From Isosphaera pallida ATCC 43644 (GTDB lineage Bacteria > Planctomycetota > Planctomycetia > Isosphaerales > Isosphaeraceae), in NCBI RefSeq assembly GCF_000186345.1, contig NC_014962.1:2232001-2296000 (forward strand): a stretch of 64,000 nucleotides of DNA, given 5' to 3'. The position numbers and the translations under genes are program-made. The notes under the pieces are model-generated. The model did not search any database. It was not told the DNA's origin and worked only from the letters and a program-made list of their open reading frames with translations. Shown here one piece after another: positions 9,219-17,346 of the stretch; the stretch's first letter is position 1; each line of letters starts with the position of its first letter.

Positions 9219-9641
9219 TCAAACCGTGCGGGACGCAGGTCGGGTCTCCCCCCCTCCCTCGTCGCGTCCTTCGGGGTCCCCGACCGACCCAGTCGGTGCG
9301 GTCCCCCCGATCATCAGCAACCGCTTAAACGCTTCTTGCAGCCCGAGGCGTCGAACGATCCTCAACAGCTGCATCTCCTCCTCGGTCAAATGCTCGAAGT
9401 AGCCCTGAGACTCCACCCCTTCCTCGCTTACCAGACGGTCCAACGGAACCTCCAGAATCTTAGCCATCTCGTAGGCCAACTTGATCTTGGGTTCCTGGTT
9501 GCCGTTCCAGATGCGAGACATCGACGACTTGGACACGTTGACCTTCTCCGCCAACGTCCCCTGGTCGATTCCGCGCAACGCGCAAATCTGTCTCAGGTTC
9601 TCTGAAAATCCCATGTCGCCCAACATAGCTGAAACTCCCAT
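9219..9641 (-). CDS. XRE-family helix-turn-helix regulator
   Basis: The protein is 140 residues. Its HTH_3/XRE domain spans about 10-70 (LRQICALRGIDQGTLAEKV-NVSKSSMSRIWNG), with the recognition helix around SKSSMSRIW. A Glu-rich helical tail (LTEEEMQLLRIVRRLG) and a disordered Gly/Pro C-terminus follow. Starts at 9641, 9626 and 9614 are all possible; the domain begins just after the last. It is the first gene of the ABC-Rieske run and faces the AT-rich, inverted-repeat-rich region that separates it from the divergent SelU-like gene, so autoregulation there is plausible. The signal it senses is unknown. Confidence 0.85.
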   Translation of the reverse strand: MGVSAMLGDMGFSENLRQICALRGIDQGTLAEKVNVSKSSMSRIWNGNQEPKIKLAYEMAKILEVPLDRLVSEEGVESQGYFEHLTEEEMQLLRIVRRLGLQEAFKRLLMIGGTAPTGSVGDPEGRDEGGGETRPASRTV

Positions 9642-9780
9642 CGCGTCTCAAGTCCCTCCCCAAACAAGACGCAAAATTTCCTAACTTTAACTATCCCTTA
9701 CAAAGTTTGCATTCCTTTCCCTCAATATAACCTGTCTATAGCAATTTTTCCTCTTAGTTTTCCCAAACTGTGTTGAATTT

Positions 9781-9798
9781 TTCCAAAAAAATTTGGAA
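9781..9798. repeat. Inverted repeat TTCCAAA-N4-TTTGGAA
   Basis: This perfect 7-bp inverted repeat has an AAAA spacer and sits in the AT-rich divergent region. Its near-dyad shape is compatible with an XRE-type operator. No binding evidence is visible. Confidence 0.5.
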
Positions 9799-9811
9799 TT
9801 TCGTTTCGTTT

Positions 9812-9848
9812 TTCGGAAACCTATTCGAGCGGGAACAGGGTTTCCGAA
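9812..9848. repeat. Inverted repeat TTCGGAAACC-N17-GGTTTCCGAA
   Basis: Perfect 10-bp arms at 9812-9821 and 9839-9848 are separated by 17 nt. They could be two operator half-sites or a long hairpin upstream of the XRE operon. The arms share the TTTCCGA word that recurs across the region. Confidence 0.55.
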
Positions 9849-10161
9849 CTCGGAATTGAAGAAGACCATTTCGTAACCTCTGAGTGTCCTCTCACAATAA
9901 CCTGTTTTCGCAATTCGAGTTATGGCGAAACATTGACTCGGGAATCGGTCTGGGCTTTGACAAGGCGGGGGAAAGTTGATCTCGACGGCGACGATGTCGC
10001 TTTGACAATTCGAAGACGCTGTCGATAATCCCTGTCTGAGAAATGGTTGAGCTGTTTCATCGCTTTTTTTAGAGTTATCCCGTTCGGATTCACAATTCCC
10101 AACCCGATCTTGGGATGAGAAGTGCCATTTTTTAGCAAAGGCGGAATGATTCAGAAACCTC

Positions 10162-10171
10162 GTTTCGAAAC
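10162..10171. repeat. 10-bp palindrome GTTTCGAAAC
   Basis: This perfect palindrome lies 64 bp before the chosen start of the SelU-like gene, where a regulator could affect its transcription. It is short enough to occur by chance. Confidence 0.35.
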
Positions 10172-10235
10172 ATTTTTCCGAGTTTTTCCCGAGAGTCGCA
10201 AAACCTGGTCATTGAGGCTGTTAGTGAGGGACACA

Positions 10236-10826
10236 ATGATGACGCAACGCAACGAGGAGTCTGCAAAGAGAAACAGCGATCCTTGGGAACGCTGGGGTCT
10301 CGGGCGAGGCGGAGTGGGTGGCTCGGGTGGTTGGAAGTGGCTCCGCGACTTTATTGGGGATCGCCCCTCTTGCTGGATCTTCCTCCGTCACCTGGCTTGA
10401 CTGCCTTGCCGAGACCACCTGGTTCAGGTGGCGGAGCGATTTGAGGAGCTCGCTCAGCGAGGCGTGGTGATCGCGGTCTCGTTCGCCGACGGCTGGCGAA
10501 TCGATGCGTTTCGGGCCGAGAGGGATTGGCCGATGCCCATCGTCTCGGATCCGGAGCGGCGGCTTTATCATGCCTTTGGGATCGATCGACTACCCTGGTG
10601 GCGGGTCTGGACGCCGGGCGTTCTTGCACGCTCGGCGGTCCTGATCGCGCGGGGATACCGCCCGCGCCGGCCGACCGAGGACATTTATCAAGGGGGGGGA
10701 AACGTGGTTCTAGATGGACGGGGGCAGTTAGTTTGGCGGCGGGTGGGGCGGGGACCGGATGATCGTCCCAGCGTCGAGACCCTGCTCGACGCGATGAAGC
10801 GTGCCCAAACCCGTTCCTCAACCTAG
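10236..10826 (+). CDS. Probable selenoprotein, SelU-like AhpC/TSA_2 thioredoxin-fold protein (in-frame TGA = Sec55)
   Basis: One frame runs from ATG 10236 (GAGGG just upstream) to TAG 10824-10826 and is interrupted only by TGA at 10398-10400. Read through, it gives 196 residues with the AhpC-TSA_2/PRXL2 (SelU) hallmarks in order: WIFLRHLA-U-LPCRDHL, VVIAVSF, IVSDPERRLYHAFGI and DIYQGGGNVVLDGRG. The TGA falls precisely on the first Cys of the redox CxxC, giving U55-x-x-C58. Conservation continues on both sides, which argues against a decayed gene. A SECIS-like hairpin lies at 10409-10434. Family members are cytosolic thiol/peroxide oxidoreductases. If TGA were a true stop, the N-terminal part would be only 54 residues and a GTG at 10428 would give a protein lacking both redox residues. 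No selA/B/C/D gene is in the window. A point mutation or sequencing error TGC to TGA is the main alternative. Confidence 0.8.
10409..10434 (+). promoter_or_regulatory. Candidate bacterial SECIS element
   Basis: A perfect 7-bp upper stem CCACCTG/CAGGTGG (10415-10421 and 10425-10431) closes a GTT loop. Below it is an AGA bulge on the 5' side and a CCG/CGG lower stem (10409-10411 and 10432-10434). The loop starts 21 nt after the TGA and begins with G then U. This satisfies the published bacterial SECIS rules (loop about 16-37 nt from UGA, G among the first two loop bases). It lies inside the reading frame, as bacterial SECIS elements must. Confidence 0.7.
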
Positions 10827-11013
10827 GCGAGGCGCGTGGGGAAACCACACCACCTGGCGGAGCGGCGAAGGGAAGGGTGGGCGATTCAACGCCAGTTGAG
10901 AACCCGCACTCGCCTGGCCTCGTGACACGAGGATGGTCTACGCTGGCGTGTTCTCCGCCGACTCATCGTGAGCATGGCTGGGGACGAACGCGGCTGGATC
11001 GTTGTCATTAGCC

Positions 11014-11030
11014 AAAACAAACAAACAAAC
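11014..11030. repeat. Short (AAAC)n microsatellite
   Basis: Four tandem AAAC-like units lie in the 295-bp space between the SelU-like gene and the YdjY-like gene. I see nothing else clear in that space; a 79-codon minus-strand ORF there has no recognisable product. Confidence 0.5.
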
Positions 11031-11121
11031 CACCCCGATCTCCCGGATGACAATCTGGTCGATCGGTGTGGGAGTGCCTTAAGGAAGTCCATTCGTAACA
11101 GCCAAGACCCAGCGGCCTGAA

Positions 11122-12057
11122 TCAATCCCGTTGATCCTTGTCGTTGGGAGTGGGGTTAGCGGGGTCGGCGGCGGGCTTGGGATTCGAGGGTGACGAGGTC
11201 GCGGCCACGGTTTTGGGACGTAGGTAGAGCGTGACGGGAGTGCCCTTGGGAGGAATCGCGGGGGTGTTGGCCTCAAAGACACGATCTTGGTCGCTGGCGG
11301 AACTGGCAATCGGTAGGTCGAGGATGGCGGTGGGAAAGTTGACCACGGTGATGAGGTCCCCCTCGTCTCCTCCAAAGTAGGTTTTGCCGGTCTCGCGGTC
11401 GGTGTAGGTGGAACTGCCTGCGAAGACCCAATCCTCGTGGAGAAGGTCGCCCTTCAAACTCCGAACCCAGGTTTGGGCGGGCTGACGTTGCAACCGTCCT
11501 TGGTCATCCTTCCATTCGAGGTCGATCGCCATGGCAGTGCCGTGGGGAGGGCGAAACTTCGGTTCGTAGCGCACCACTCCGCCGGGTTCGGCTCCGGTGA
11601 GCAACAGACCGGCCTGAATCAGTTTGGGGGTGGCGGGGGTTGTGAGAATTGACTCATGCTCCTTAGTGCGTCTGAGGCAGAGCAGATGTTCCAGCGCTCC
11701 TTCGCGGAGGCACACTTCAGCGCGAAGGATCAGCCGCTTCTCCGCCGGATCGAACCAGAGGGCTTGACCGAGGGGTTTCCACTTGGGGTTGGGCTTGAAG
11801 CCGTCGCGGTCGGAAACTTCCACGGCGCGGGCCGCGGCGTCGTCCGGCATGACGAAGCCGCCGGCGGTGGAGAGAGGATCCGTCTCGGGGGGTTGTGGCT
11901 GGGCGGCTCGAAACGCAGGCGGACGCAGTTGCTCGACCGCGCTGACCGGCTCTTCGACCGATCCACCTACCACAAGCCAAATGACCATCCCCATCGTCAT
12001 TGTCATCGTCGTTTGGATCGTGAACCGCCTGGTGAGGACTTGCCGTCGTGGTCGCAT
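11122..12057 (-). CDS. Secreted YdjY-domain-like protein
   Basis: The start at 12057 gives a basic N-terminus (MRPRRQVLTRRF) and a hydrophobic stretch (MTMGMVIWLVVGG), so a signal peptide is likely; an upstream in-frame start at 12180 would bury it. The 311-residue product has the features of planctomycete YdjY-like proteins: EVCLREGALEHLLCLRRTKEHESIL, then PHGTAMAIDLEWKD, WVFAGSSTY and GDLITVVNFPTAILDLP. The C-terminus is Pro/Ser/Ala-rich and looks disordered. Function is unknown; such proteins are exported and often encoded near other envelope proteins. It lies downstream of, and on the same strand as, the coiled-coil gene. Confidence 0.7.
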   Translation of the reverse strand: MRPRRQVLTRRFTIQTTMTMTMGMVIWLVVGGSVEEPVSAVEQLRPPAFRAAQPQPPETDPLSTAGGFVMPDDAAARAVEVSDRDGFKPNPKWKPLGQALWFDPAEKRLILRAEVCLREGALEHLLCLRRTKEHESILTTPATPKLIQAGLLLTGAEPGGVVRYEPKFRPPHGTAMAIDLEWKDDQGRLQRQPAQTWVRSLKGDLLHEDWVFAGSSTYTDRETGKTYFGGDEGDLITVVNFPTAILDLPIASSASDQDRVFEANTPAIPPKGTPVTLYLRPKTVAATSSPSNPKPAADPANPTPNDKDQRD

Positions 12058-12234
12058 TCCCGCCTCCGAAAGACTCGGGATCTTTGTTGAACGTTCCCAT
12101 CTCAAGACGGGCTGGTCCAGGGTAACCCTCTCGAAGACGATCGGGTTTGGCGGCGAGGCGATCAAGAGGGGCCCGGCCATGACGAATACGCCGGCGAGAC
12201 CGCCACAACGCGAGAGGCCGCGACGCGAGGCGGC

Positions 12235-15200
12235 TCACTTCTTGCCGCTGAAGAAACTCAAAAGCCCTCTCTTAGTCTTAGGACGGCGGGCCTTTTCCTT
12301 CTCGTGAGTCTCGTCGAGGAAGCGGCGGAACTCGCGGATCCGTGCGTCGATGCTGATGTCGGCCGAGAGATTGGCGACGGTGGAGGTGCTAGTCAGGCTG
12401 GTCAAACCGGTGCTGCCGGAGTAGGAGAGCGAAGTCAGACCGCCATCGAGATTCGACTGCGCCCGATTGGCCTCGGCTTCGGCCAGACGGGTTTGCAGTT
12501 CGGTCAGTTGTTCGTTGTATCGGGCGATTTCCTGATCGGCAGCGAATCGGATCTGCTCGATCTCTCGACGCGCCTCGTCCTGGACCTGAACGAGGCGAAT
12601 CCGGGTTTGTTCCAGTTCGTGAACCGCCGAGCGAAGCTCGCTGAGCGATTCCAGTTCCTTTTCCATTTCGGCAAGCTGGGCCTGAAGGACGCGATTTTCG
12701 TCCTCCAAGGCAGAACGCTCCTCGCGGGCCTCGGCCATCAGACGGGCCTCGCGGGCCTGCAGCTCCTCAATGAGTTTCTCGCGTTCAGCCATCCGGGCGA
12801 CGATCGACCGCAACCGTGCCAGTTCCTGAGTTCCCTTGCGGGCCTCCTGGAGTTCTCGGTTCAACCGGTCAATCTCGCCGACCAATTCCTGACGATCGCG
12901 CTCCAATTGAACCAGCGCCTCGGGTTGGGGCGTGGTGGCCTCAGCCTCGCGGCGAGCGCGTTCCAAAGCAAGTTCCAGATCGGCAACCCGGCTTTCAAGA
13001 CGGCTGGAGTAATCGCGCATCCGTTCGAGTTCGGCCAGGGTGGCGTGCCAATCCTCTTCAGAGACTCCCCCAGCGCCGTCTTGTTCAGCGGCGGCAGCCT
13101 CCGCGGCCTCCACGGTCTCCAGTGCCTCCTGCAACGCCTTTTCGACCTCGGCCAACCGTTGCTTGAGTTGGTCCCGCTCGGTCTGGACCGTCTTGAGGGC
13201 TTCGGGGTCGGCCGTCTGTGCCAAGTTGCTGAGACGAACGACCTCGGCCTCCAAGGCGTCGATCGCCTCTTGCTTGACCTGATGATCCTTTTCGACGGCG
13301 GCGATCAACTCTTCGGCCTGGCGGATTTGCTCGTCACGTTCGCGCAGTTCGGAGCTGAGTTGAACCACCTGGCCCTGCAACATGGTGCGGACTTGTTCAA
13401 GTTCAGACAACTGACGCTTGAGTTCCTCGCGGCTTCGTCCCCCTGAACCCGAGCCGTCCTCGGGTGCCTCGAGCTTCTCCAACCGTGTCCTTGCCTTGGT
13501 CAACTCGCTTTGAAGCGTCTCAAGCTGACTCGTCAATTGCTCGATGCTCGCCTCGCGTTGACGGAGCGTCGCGTTCAGCTCCGCCACCATCGCCTCGACC
13601 TCCGCCGATGCTGGCGATTCCGATGCCGACCCAGTCTCCAACTCCGCCAAGCGGCCTTGAAGCGTCTCAAGCTGACTCGTCAATTGCTCGATGCTCGCCT
13701 CGCGTTGACGGAGCGTCGCGTTCAGCTCCGCCACCATCGCCTCGACCTCCGCCGATGCTGGCGATTCCGATGCCGACGCAGTCTCCAACTCCGCCAAGCG
13801 GCTTTGAAGCGTCTCAAGCTGACTCGTCAATTGCTCGATGCTCGCCTCGCGGGCGGCGAGTTGTTCACGAGACACACGCAGATCGTTGCGAAGGCGTTCC
13901 AATTCGGCGGCATCGACTGGGGGAACCGGCGTGAGCGGAGTGGCCGACGCGGTTTGAGACTCAAGTTGCTTGATTCGTCCCTGCAGCGTCTTGAGCTGGG
14001 ACTCGTAATTCATTGCCAGGTCTTGAAGCCGCATCGTCTCGCTGATTAGCAGTTCGGGATCACCGCCGAAGTCGGCCAAACTGGACTCGATCTGCTTGAG
14101 GCGTTCCAACCGCGCGACCGTCTCCGGATCGGGGGTTGAGGTGGGCTTGGCAAGGGGCTCCTCAACGCTCGGCGCGGTGGACTGCCATGCTGCGAGTTGA
14201 TCGCGCAACTCGACGAGTTCGCGCTCGCGTTGGCTCAGGGTGTTGCCCAGCCGCTCAAGTTCCTCGGCGCGACGGCGGCCGTCCTCGACTTCGCGGGCCA
14301 ACGCTTCCTCGGTCGCCCGCAGCTTGGCCGCGAACTCGTCGAGCAGCTCCTGGGAGATCGACGCATCCGCGCTTGTGGACGCTGCTTGCGACTCTTTCAA
14401 CACCGTGTCGAGTTGTGCCCGGGTGGTTTCGAGTTCAGCGCGAACCGCTTGCAATTCGGCGCGCGTCGTTTCGAGTTGACTACGAAGGGTTTCGGTCGTG
14501 GCACGGGCACGCTCGAGGGCGTCCTGATCGACCGCCTGAGCGCGCACCGACGAGGCTCGGGACGATTCGGCCAACTTGCGTTCGAGTTCGGCGATTCGCC
14601 CTTTGAAGAACTCGCGTTCGGCGCGGGCTTCAGCCCGAAGGGTGTCCAGGTCGAGCCAGACTTCTTGAGTAGGTCGGTCCAACGAGTTGAACAGGTCTTC
14701 GGCTTTGGCGGTGGCGATCTCCAACTGAGACGAGAGCGCCTCGTTCTGCTCGCGAAGGCGTTTGAGTTCGGCTTGGAGTTGGTCGATGGCGGGCGATCCG
14801 CTGGCCTTCTCGGCTTCCGAGCGTTCCAAACGGTCCCGAAGCTCGGCGATGGTGGCGCGAAGTTCGTCGGTGAGACGTTGATGCGCCTGGCGCTCCTGGT
14901 CTAGGCTCTCCAGACGTTCGGCCAACTCCATGTAGAGTTGCTGCGAGTCACCGTCGAGTTGGGTGAACAGCGACTGGGTTTTGGCGTAGACCTCGTCCCG
15001 CGCGGCGATTGCCTCGTCGCGCTCTTGTTGAAGGCGTGCGAGTTGTTCGGCCAAGTCAGCGGGTAAAGCCGTCCCTTGACTCACTTCATCGAGGCGTTGC
15101 CGAAGCGTTTGGATTTGGCGCTCGTAGTTTTGCTTTTGTTCCTGCGCCTCCCTCCTAACCGCGTCTAGTTCGAGATAGATCGAGCGGGAACCGGCATCGA

Positions 15201-16713
15201 GGGCAGCGAACAGTTCGGACGCCTGGGTTTCGGCGGCCTCAAGACGTTGACGAGTGCGGTTAAGTTCCTCCATCAATTCCAGATGGTCCTGGGCGGGGAC
15301 TTTGTCCAGGGCTCCGGTTTCGATGGTGGGGGGAGGCTCGAAGGGCGGGGTACCGTCGGCTTGGGCGTGAGCTGCGGAGTCGAAATTGCGGAGGGCGGCG
15401 AATTGATCGAGACGTTCTTGAATCTCCTCGATCAGTTGAAGCGCGGCGTGAGGATCGTCGGAAGGCGGAACGGTTTGGGAATCGTGTTCGAGGGCGTGGA
15501 CCTCGCCCATCACCAGGGCCGTCATTCGTTCCAAGCGTTGCTTGAGGGTGACAAGGCGGACTGGCAGTTGCAGCCAAGCGGGGTCGGGCGTCGAGGGAAC
15601 CTCCACCAGGGAAGAGGTCTGCTCGCCAGGCGGAATTGGGATCGGTTCGGCCTCTTTGGGCCGGTCGTCGCCTCGTCGATCATCCGCCTCCAAGGACTGA
15701 TCGATGTCCGGGGCCGAGACAGTCTCCGCCTCACCTAAACGTTCTTCGAGCTGGGCGGCGAACTTGGTCAGTTCCTCGACCCTCTCTTCGAGACGTTCGA
15801 TGAGGGACTCGCGCTGGGCCAAGGCGTCGCGGAGTTCTTCAAGCTCGCGGTTCGAGCCGCTCGGCGACACGCCTTGCTCGGCTGTTGTTTCTTCGAGGGG
15901 GGCCGCGGCGTCGGAGCCGGCGCGTTGGTCGCCGTCGTCCTCCAGGGTGGGCACGACGAACTCGCTAGGAGCGAGGGGTTGGGAAGCTGCCGAAGTGGTG
16001 TTGGAATGGGACTCCTCCCCACTTTCGACGCCGCCGGTCCGCCGTTGCTGTTCAAGCTCGACGCGGAGGCGTTTGAGCTCCTCCTCATGGGCCCGTCGAG
16101 ACATCTCCCAGGTGCGTCTCTGGATCTCGTGGGCTTGACGTTGAGCTTCGGCGAGGCTGCGTTGCTCTTCGAGCAGACGCAGTAAGGTCTCACGATCGAG
16201 TTCGGCTGCCTCGGCGGAAGGAGACGCGGCGTCGGCCACGGTTTGCAACCAGGAAGTTGCGGTTCGAGAGCCACTGGCGGAGGACGTGTCGGCAGCGGGG
16301 GGGAAGGAGGCCGTGGCCGAACGGGCCAACAACTCACGCAACTGGCGATCCGACTCCAAACTGCCGGCGCGGAAGGCTTCGACCGCCTCAAAAAAAACGT
16401 CGAACCGGTGGGAACGCTCTTCAAGCCACTCACTCAGCGCCTTCATCGAAACCGCTGGCTCGACGGTGGGCGGAGCGACGGCGGTGATCCGGTTAGATGA
16501 TTCGTTGCGACGCTCTCGGAGCAGAGTTTCCAGTTCGTCGATTCGGCGCAACAATTCCTCCACGGAAAGCGGAGCCCGAGTCGAGGTCGCATCCGTTTCT
16601 TCAGCGGCGGGGCCGGCGTCCAGACCGACTTCGCGCCCGTTGAGAGCTTCGTCATTCATCGCGGCGTCCAGGGTGTCGGGGGAAGGCGGAGCGTCGGAAG
16701 GATCGCGTCGCAC
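12235..16713 (-). CDS. Giant coiled-coil protein (about 1490 residues) with internal 49-residue repeats
   Basis: Almost the whole protein from about residue 50 to 1440 is Glu/Gln/Arg/Leu/Ala heptad sequence typical of long parallel coiled coils (SMC/myosin-tail like), without an ATPase head or membrane segment. Short non-helical breaks are Ser/Pro/Ala-rich. The C-terminus is basic (ARRPKTKRGLLSFFSGKK) and could bind membrane or nucleic acid. Two and a third near-identical 49-residue units, exactly seven heptads each, occupy 13510-13851. The start may be GTG 16713 or ATG 16659; neither has a good Shine-Dalgarno site. A cytoskeletal, cell-shape or scaffolding role is inferred from structure only. 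Several plus-strand ORFs opposite it are shadows of the repeat. Confidence 0.85.
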   Translation of the reverse strand: MRRDPSDAPPSPDTLDAAMNDEALNGREVGLDAGPAAEETDATSTRAPLSVEELLRRIDELETLLRERRNESSNRITAVAPPTVEPAVSMKALSEWLEERSHRFDVFFEAVEAFRAGSLESDRQLRELLARSATASFPPAADTSSASGSRTATSWLQTVADAASPSAEAAELDRETLLRLLEEQRSLAEAQRQAHEIQRRTWEMSRRAHEEELKRLRVELEQQRRTGGVESGEESHSNTTSAASQPLAPSEFVVPTLEDDGDQRAGSDAAAPLEETTAEQGVSPSGSNRELEELRDALAQRESLIERLEERVEELTKFAAQLEERLGEAETVSAPDIDQSLEADDRRGDDRPKEAEPIPIPPGEQTSSLVEVPSTPDPAWLQLPVRLVTLKQRLERMTALVMGEVHALEHDSQTVPPSDDPHAALQLIEEIQERLDQFAALRNFDSAAHAQADGTPPFEPPPTIETGALDKVPAQDHLELMEELNRTRQRLEAAETQASELFAALDAGSRSIYLELDAVRREAQEQKQNYERQIQTLRQRLDEVSQGTALPADLAEQLARLQQERDEAIAARDEVYAKTQSLFTQLDGDSQQLYMELAERLESLDQERQAHQRLTDELRATIAELRDRLERSEAEKASGSPAIDQLQAELKRLREQNEALSSQLEIATAKAEDLFNSLDRPTQEVWLDLDTLRAEARAEREFFKGRIAELERKLAESSRASSVRAQAVDQDALERARATTETLRSQLETTRAELQAVRAELETTRAQLDTVLKESQAASTSADASISQELLDEFAAKLRATEEALAREVEDGRRRAEELERLGNTLSQRERELVELRDQLAAWQSTAPSVEEPLAKPTSTPDPETVARLERLKQIESSLADFGGDPELLISETMRLQDLAMNYESQLKTLQGRIKQLESQTASATPLTPVPPVDAAELERLRNDLRVSREQLAAREASIEQLTSQLETLQSRLAELETASASESPASAEVEAMVAELNATLRQREASIEQLTSQLETLQGRLAELETGSASESPASAEVEAMVAELNATLRQREASIEQLTSQLETLQSELTKARTRLEKLEAPEDGSGSGGRSREELKRQLSELEQVRTMLQGQVVQLSSELRERDEQIRQAEELIAAVEKDHQVKQEAIDALEAEVVRLSNLAQTADPEALKTVQTERDQLKQRLAEVEKALQEALETVEAAEAAAAEQDGAGGVSEEDWHATLAELERMRDYSSRLESRVADLELALERARREAEATTPQPEALVQLERDRQELVGEIDRLNRELQEARKGTQELARLRSIVARMAEREKLIEELQAREARLMAEAREERSALEDENRVLQAQLAEMEKELESLSELRSAVHELEQTRIRLVQVQDEARREIEQIRFAADQEIARYNEQLTELQTRLAEAEANRAQSNLDGGLTSLSYSGSTGLTSLTSTSTVANLSADISIDARIREFRRFLDETHEKEKARRPKTKRGLLSFFSGKK
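13510..13851. repeat. 147-bp tandem repeat inside the coiled-coil gene
   Basis: Units begin at 13510, 13657 and 13804 (period 147 bp, 49 codons). The third is partial, breaking off at about 13851. Differences between units are few, including single-base changes that give SRLAELETAS versus GRLAELETGS. The near identity implies recent duplication or gene conversion, keeping the heptad register intact. Confidence 0.9.
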
Positions 16714-17346
16714 CGAGTTGGGATTCGCTAAAGTGAAGGGAAGGGTTCGGCGAACCGCCCGGTGGGGCGAAAAATCCGGTCAGGGAACAAGGGCGGGAAC
16801 CAGTCGATCCGTCTCTCTGCTGATGGGAACGCGCGGTCGCCTACGGACCAAGCGGCGCTCCCCGGAGCTTGCGTAGCGTGTCGGACCAAAGCCAATGACG
16901 GGATCGAGAAAAGAAAAACAAATCAGGGGCTCCTCCCCGGAAGAGTCCACGACACTCTCCCCAAGGCGAACCAACCCCTTGCCATCGGCTGGTCACCCTG
17001 TCCCTGTAAGTTTACCCGTTCCTCTCAGGTTCACACTCAAGAATTTGCCGACTCGGGTGACGGAACGGGACAAGGGGGAACTAATGGGATGAGAATCCCG
17101 CTGCGATTCGGGATAAGGCAGGCAGGACGGTGAGACCCACCCCCTCGACCCAACTCGATCGCGTCCATGTCGAGTGTCGGGAGTCGTTGGTATTATAGGA
17201 TGATTCGGGGGCGATTCGGATCTGGAATCCTCCCAAGATGGAAATCCAGGTTGCGAACCGCGCAATGAACTTGACGAATCGCGCAAAGCGGCGCGACACC
17301 GCACACGGGTTTCCTCACGCAAAGCGCGAGCAAAGGGTTTGAGGCA
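16714..17346. other. Divergent intergenic region between coiled-coil gene and galT
   Basis: These 633 bp have no convincing gene. They hold a short ATCCCG-N8-CGGGAT inverted repeat near 17095-17114 and a TATTAT that could be a -10 element for galT near 17189, without a good -35. Promoters for both flanking genes must lie here. Confidence 0.5.

Larger units (their letters stand above)
9642..10235. other. AT-rich divergent intergenic region
   Basis: About 590 bp lie between the leftward XRE operon and the rightward SelU-like gene. From about 9660 to 10230 the composition is strikingly A/T-rich compared with the G+C-rich flanks. Short ORFs here (for example 9687-9869 on the minus strand) have no recognisable product. 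The region holds three perfect inverted repeats, listed separately, and repeated TTTCCGA/CGAG words. It probably contains both promoters and the regulator's sites, and may also be horizontally acquired DNA. Confidence 0.6.

Noticed and set aside
9687-9869. 60-codon minus-strand ORF in the AT-rich region
   Set aside because: No family resemblance; its composition reflects the AT-rich DNA and it overlaps the inverted repeats.
10428-10826. A 132-residue protein starting at GTG 10428 as the complete gene
   Set aside because: It would lack the first beta-strand and both redox residues of the family; upstream sequence in the same frame supplies them apart from one TGA.
13510-13851. CRISPR-like array
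   Set aside because: The 147-bp units are contiguous coding repeats without spacers; no cas genes in the window.
13464-14049. Plus-strand ORFs with internal repeats (DNA of the coiled-coil repeat)
   Set aside because: The repeats simply mirror the 147-bp unit of the coding minus strand.
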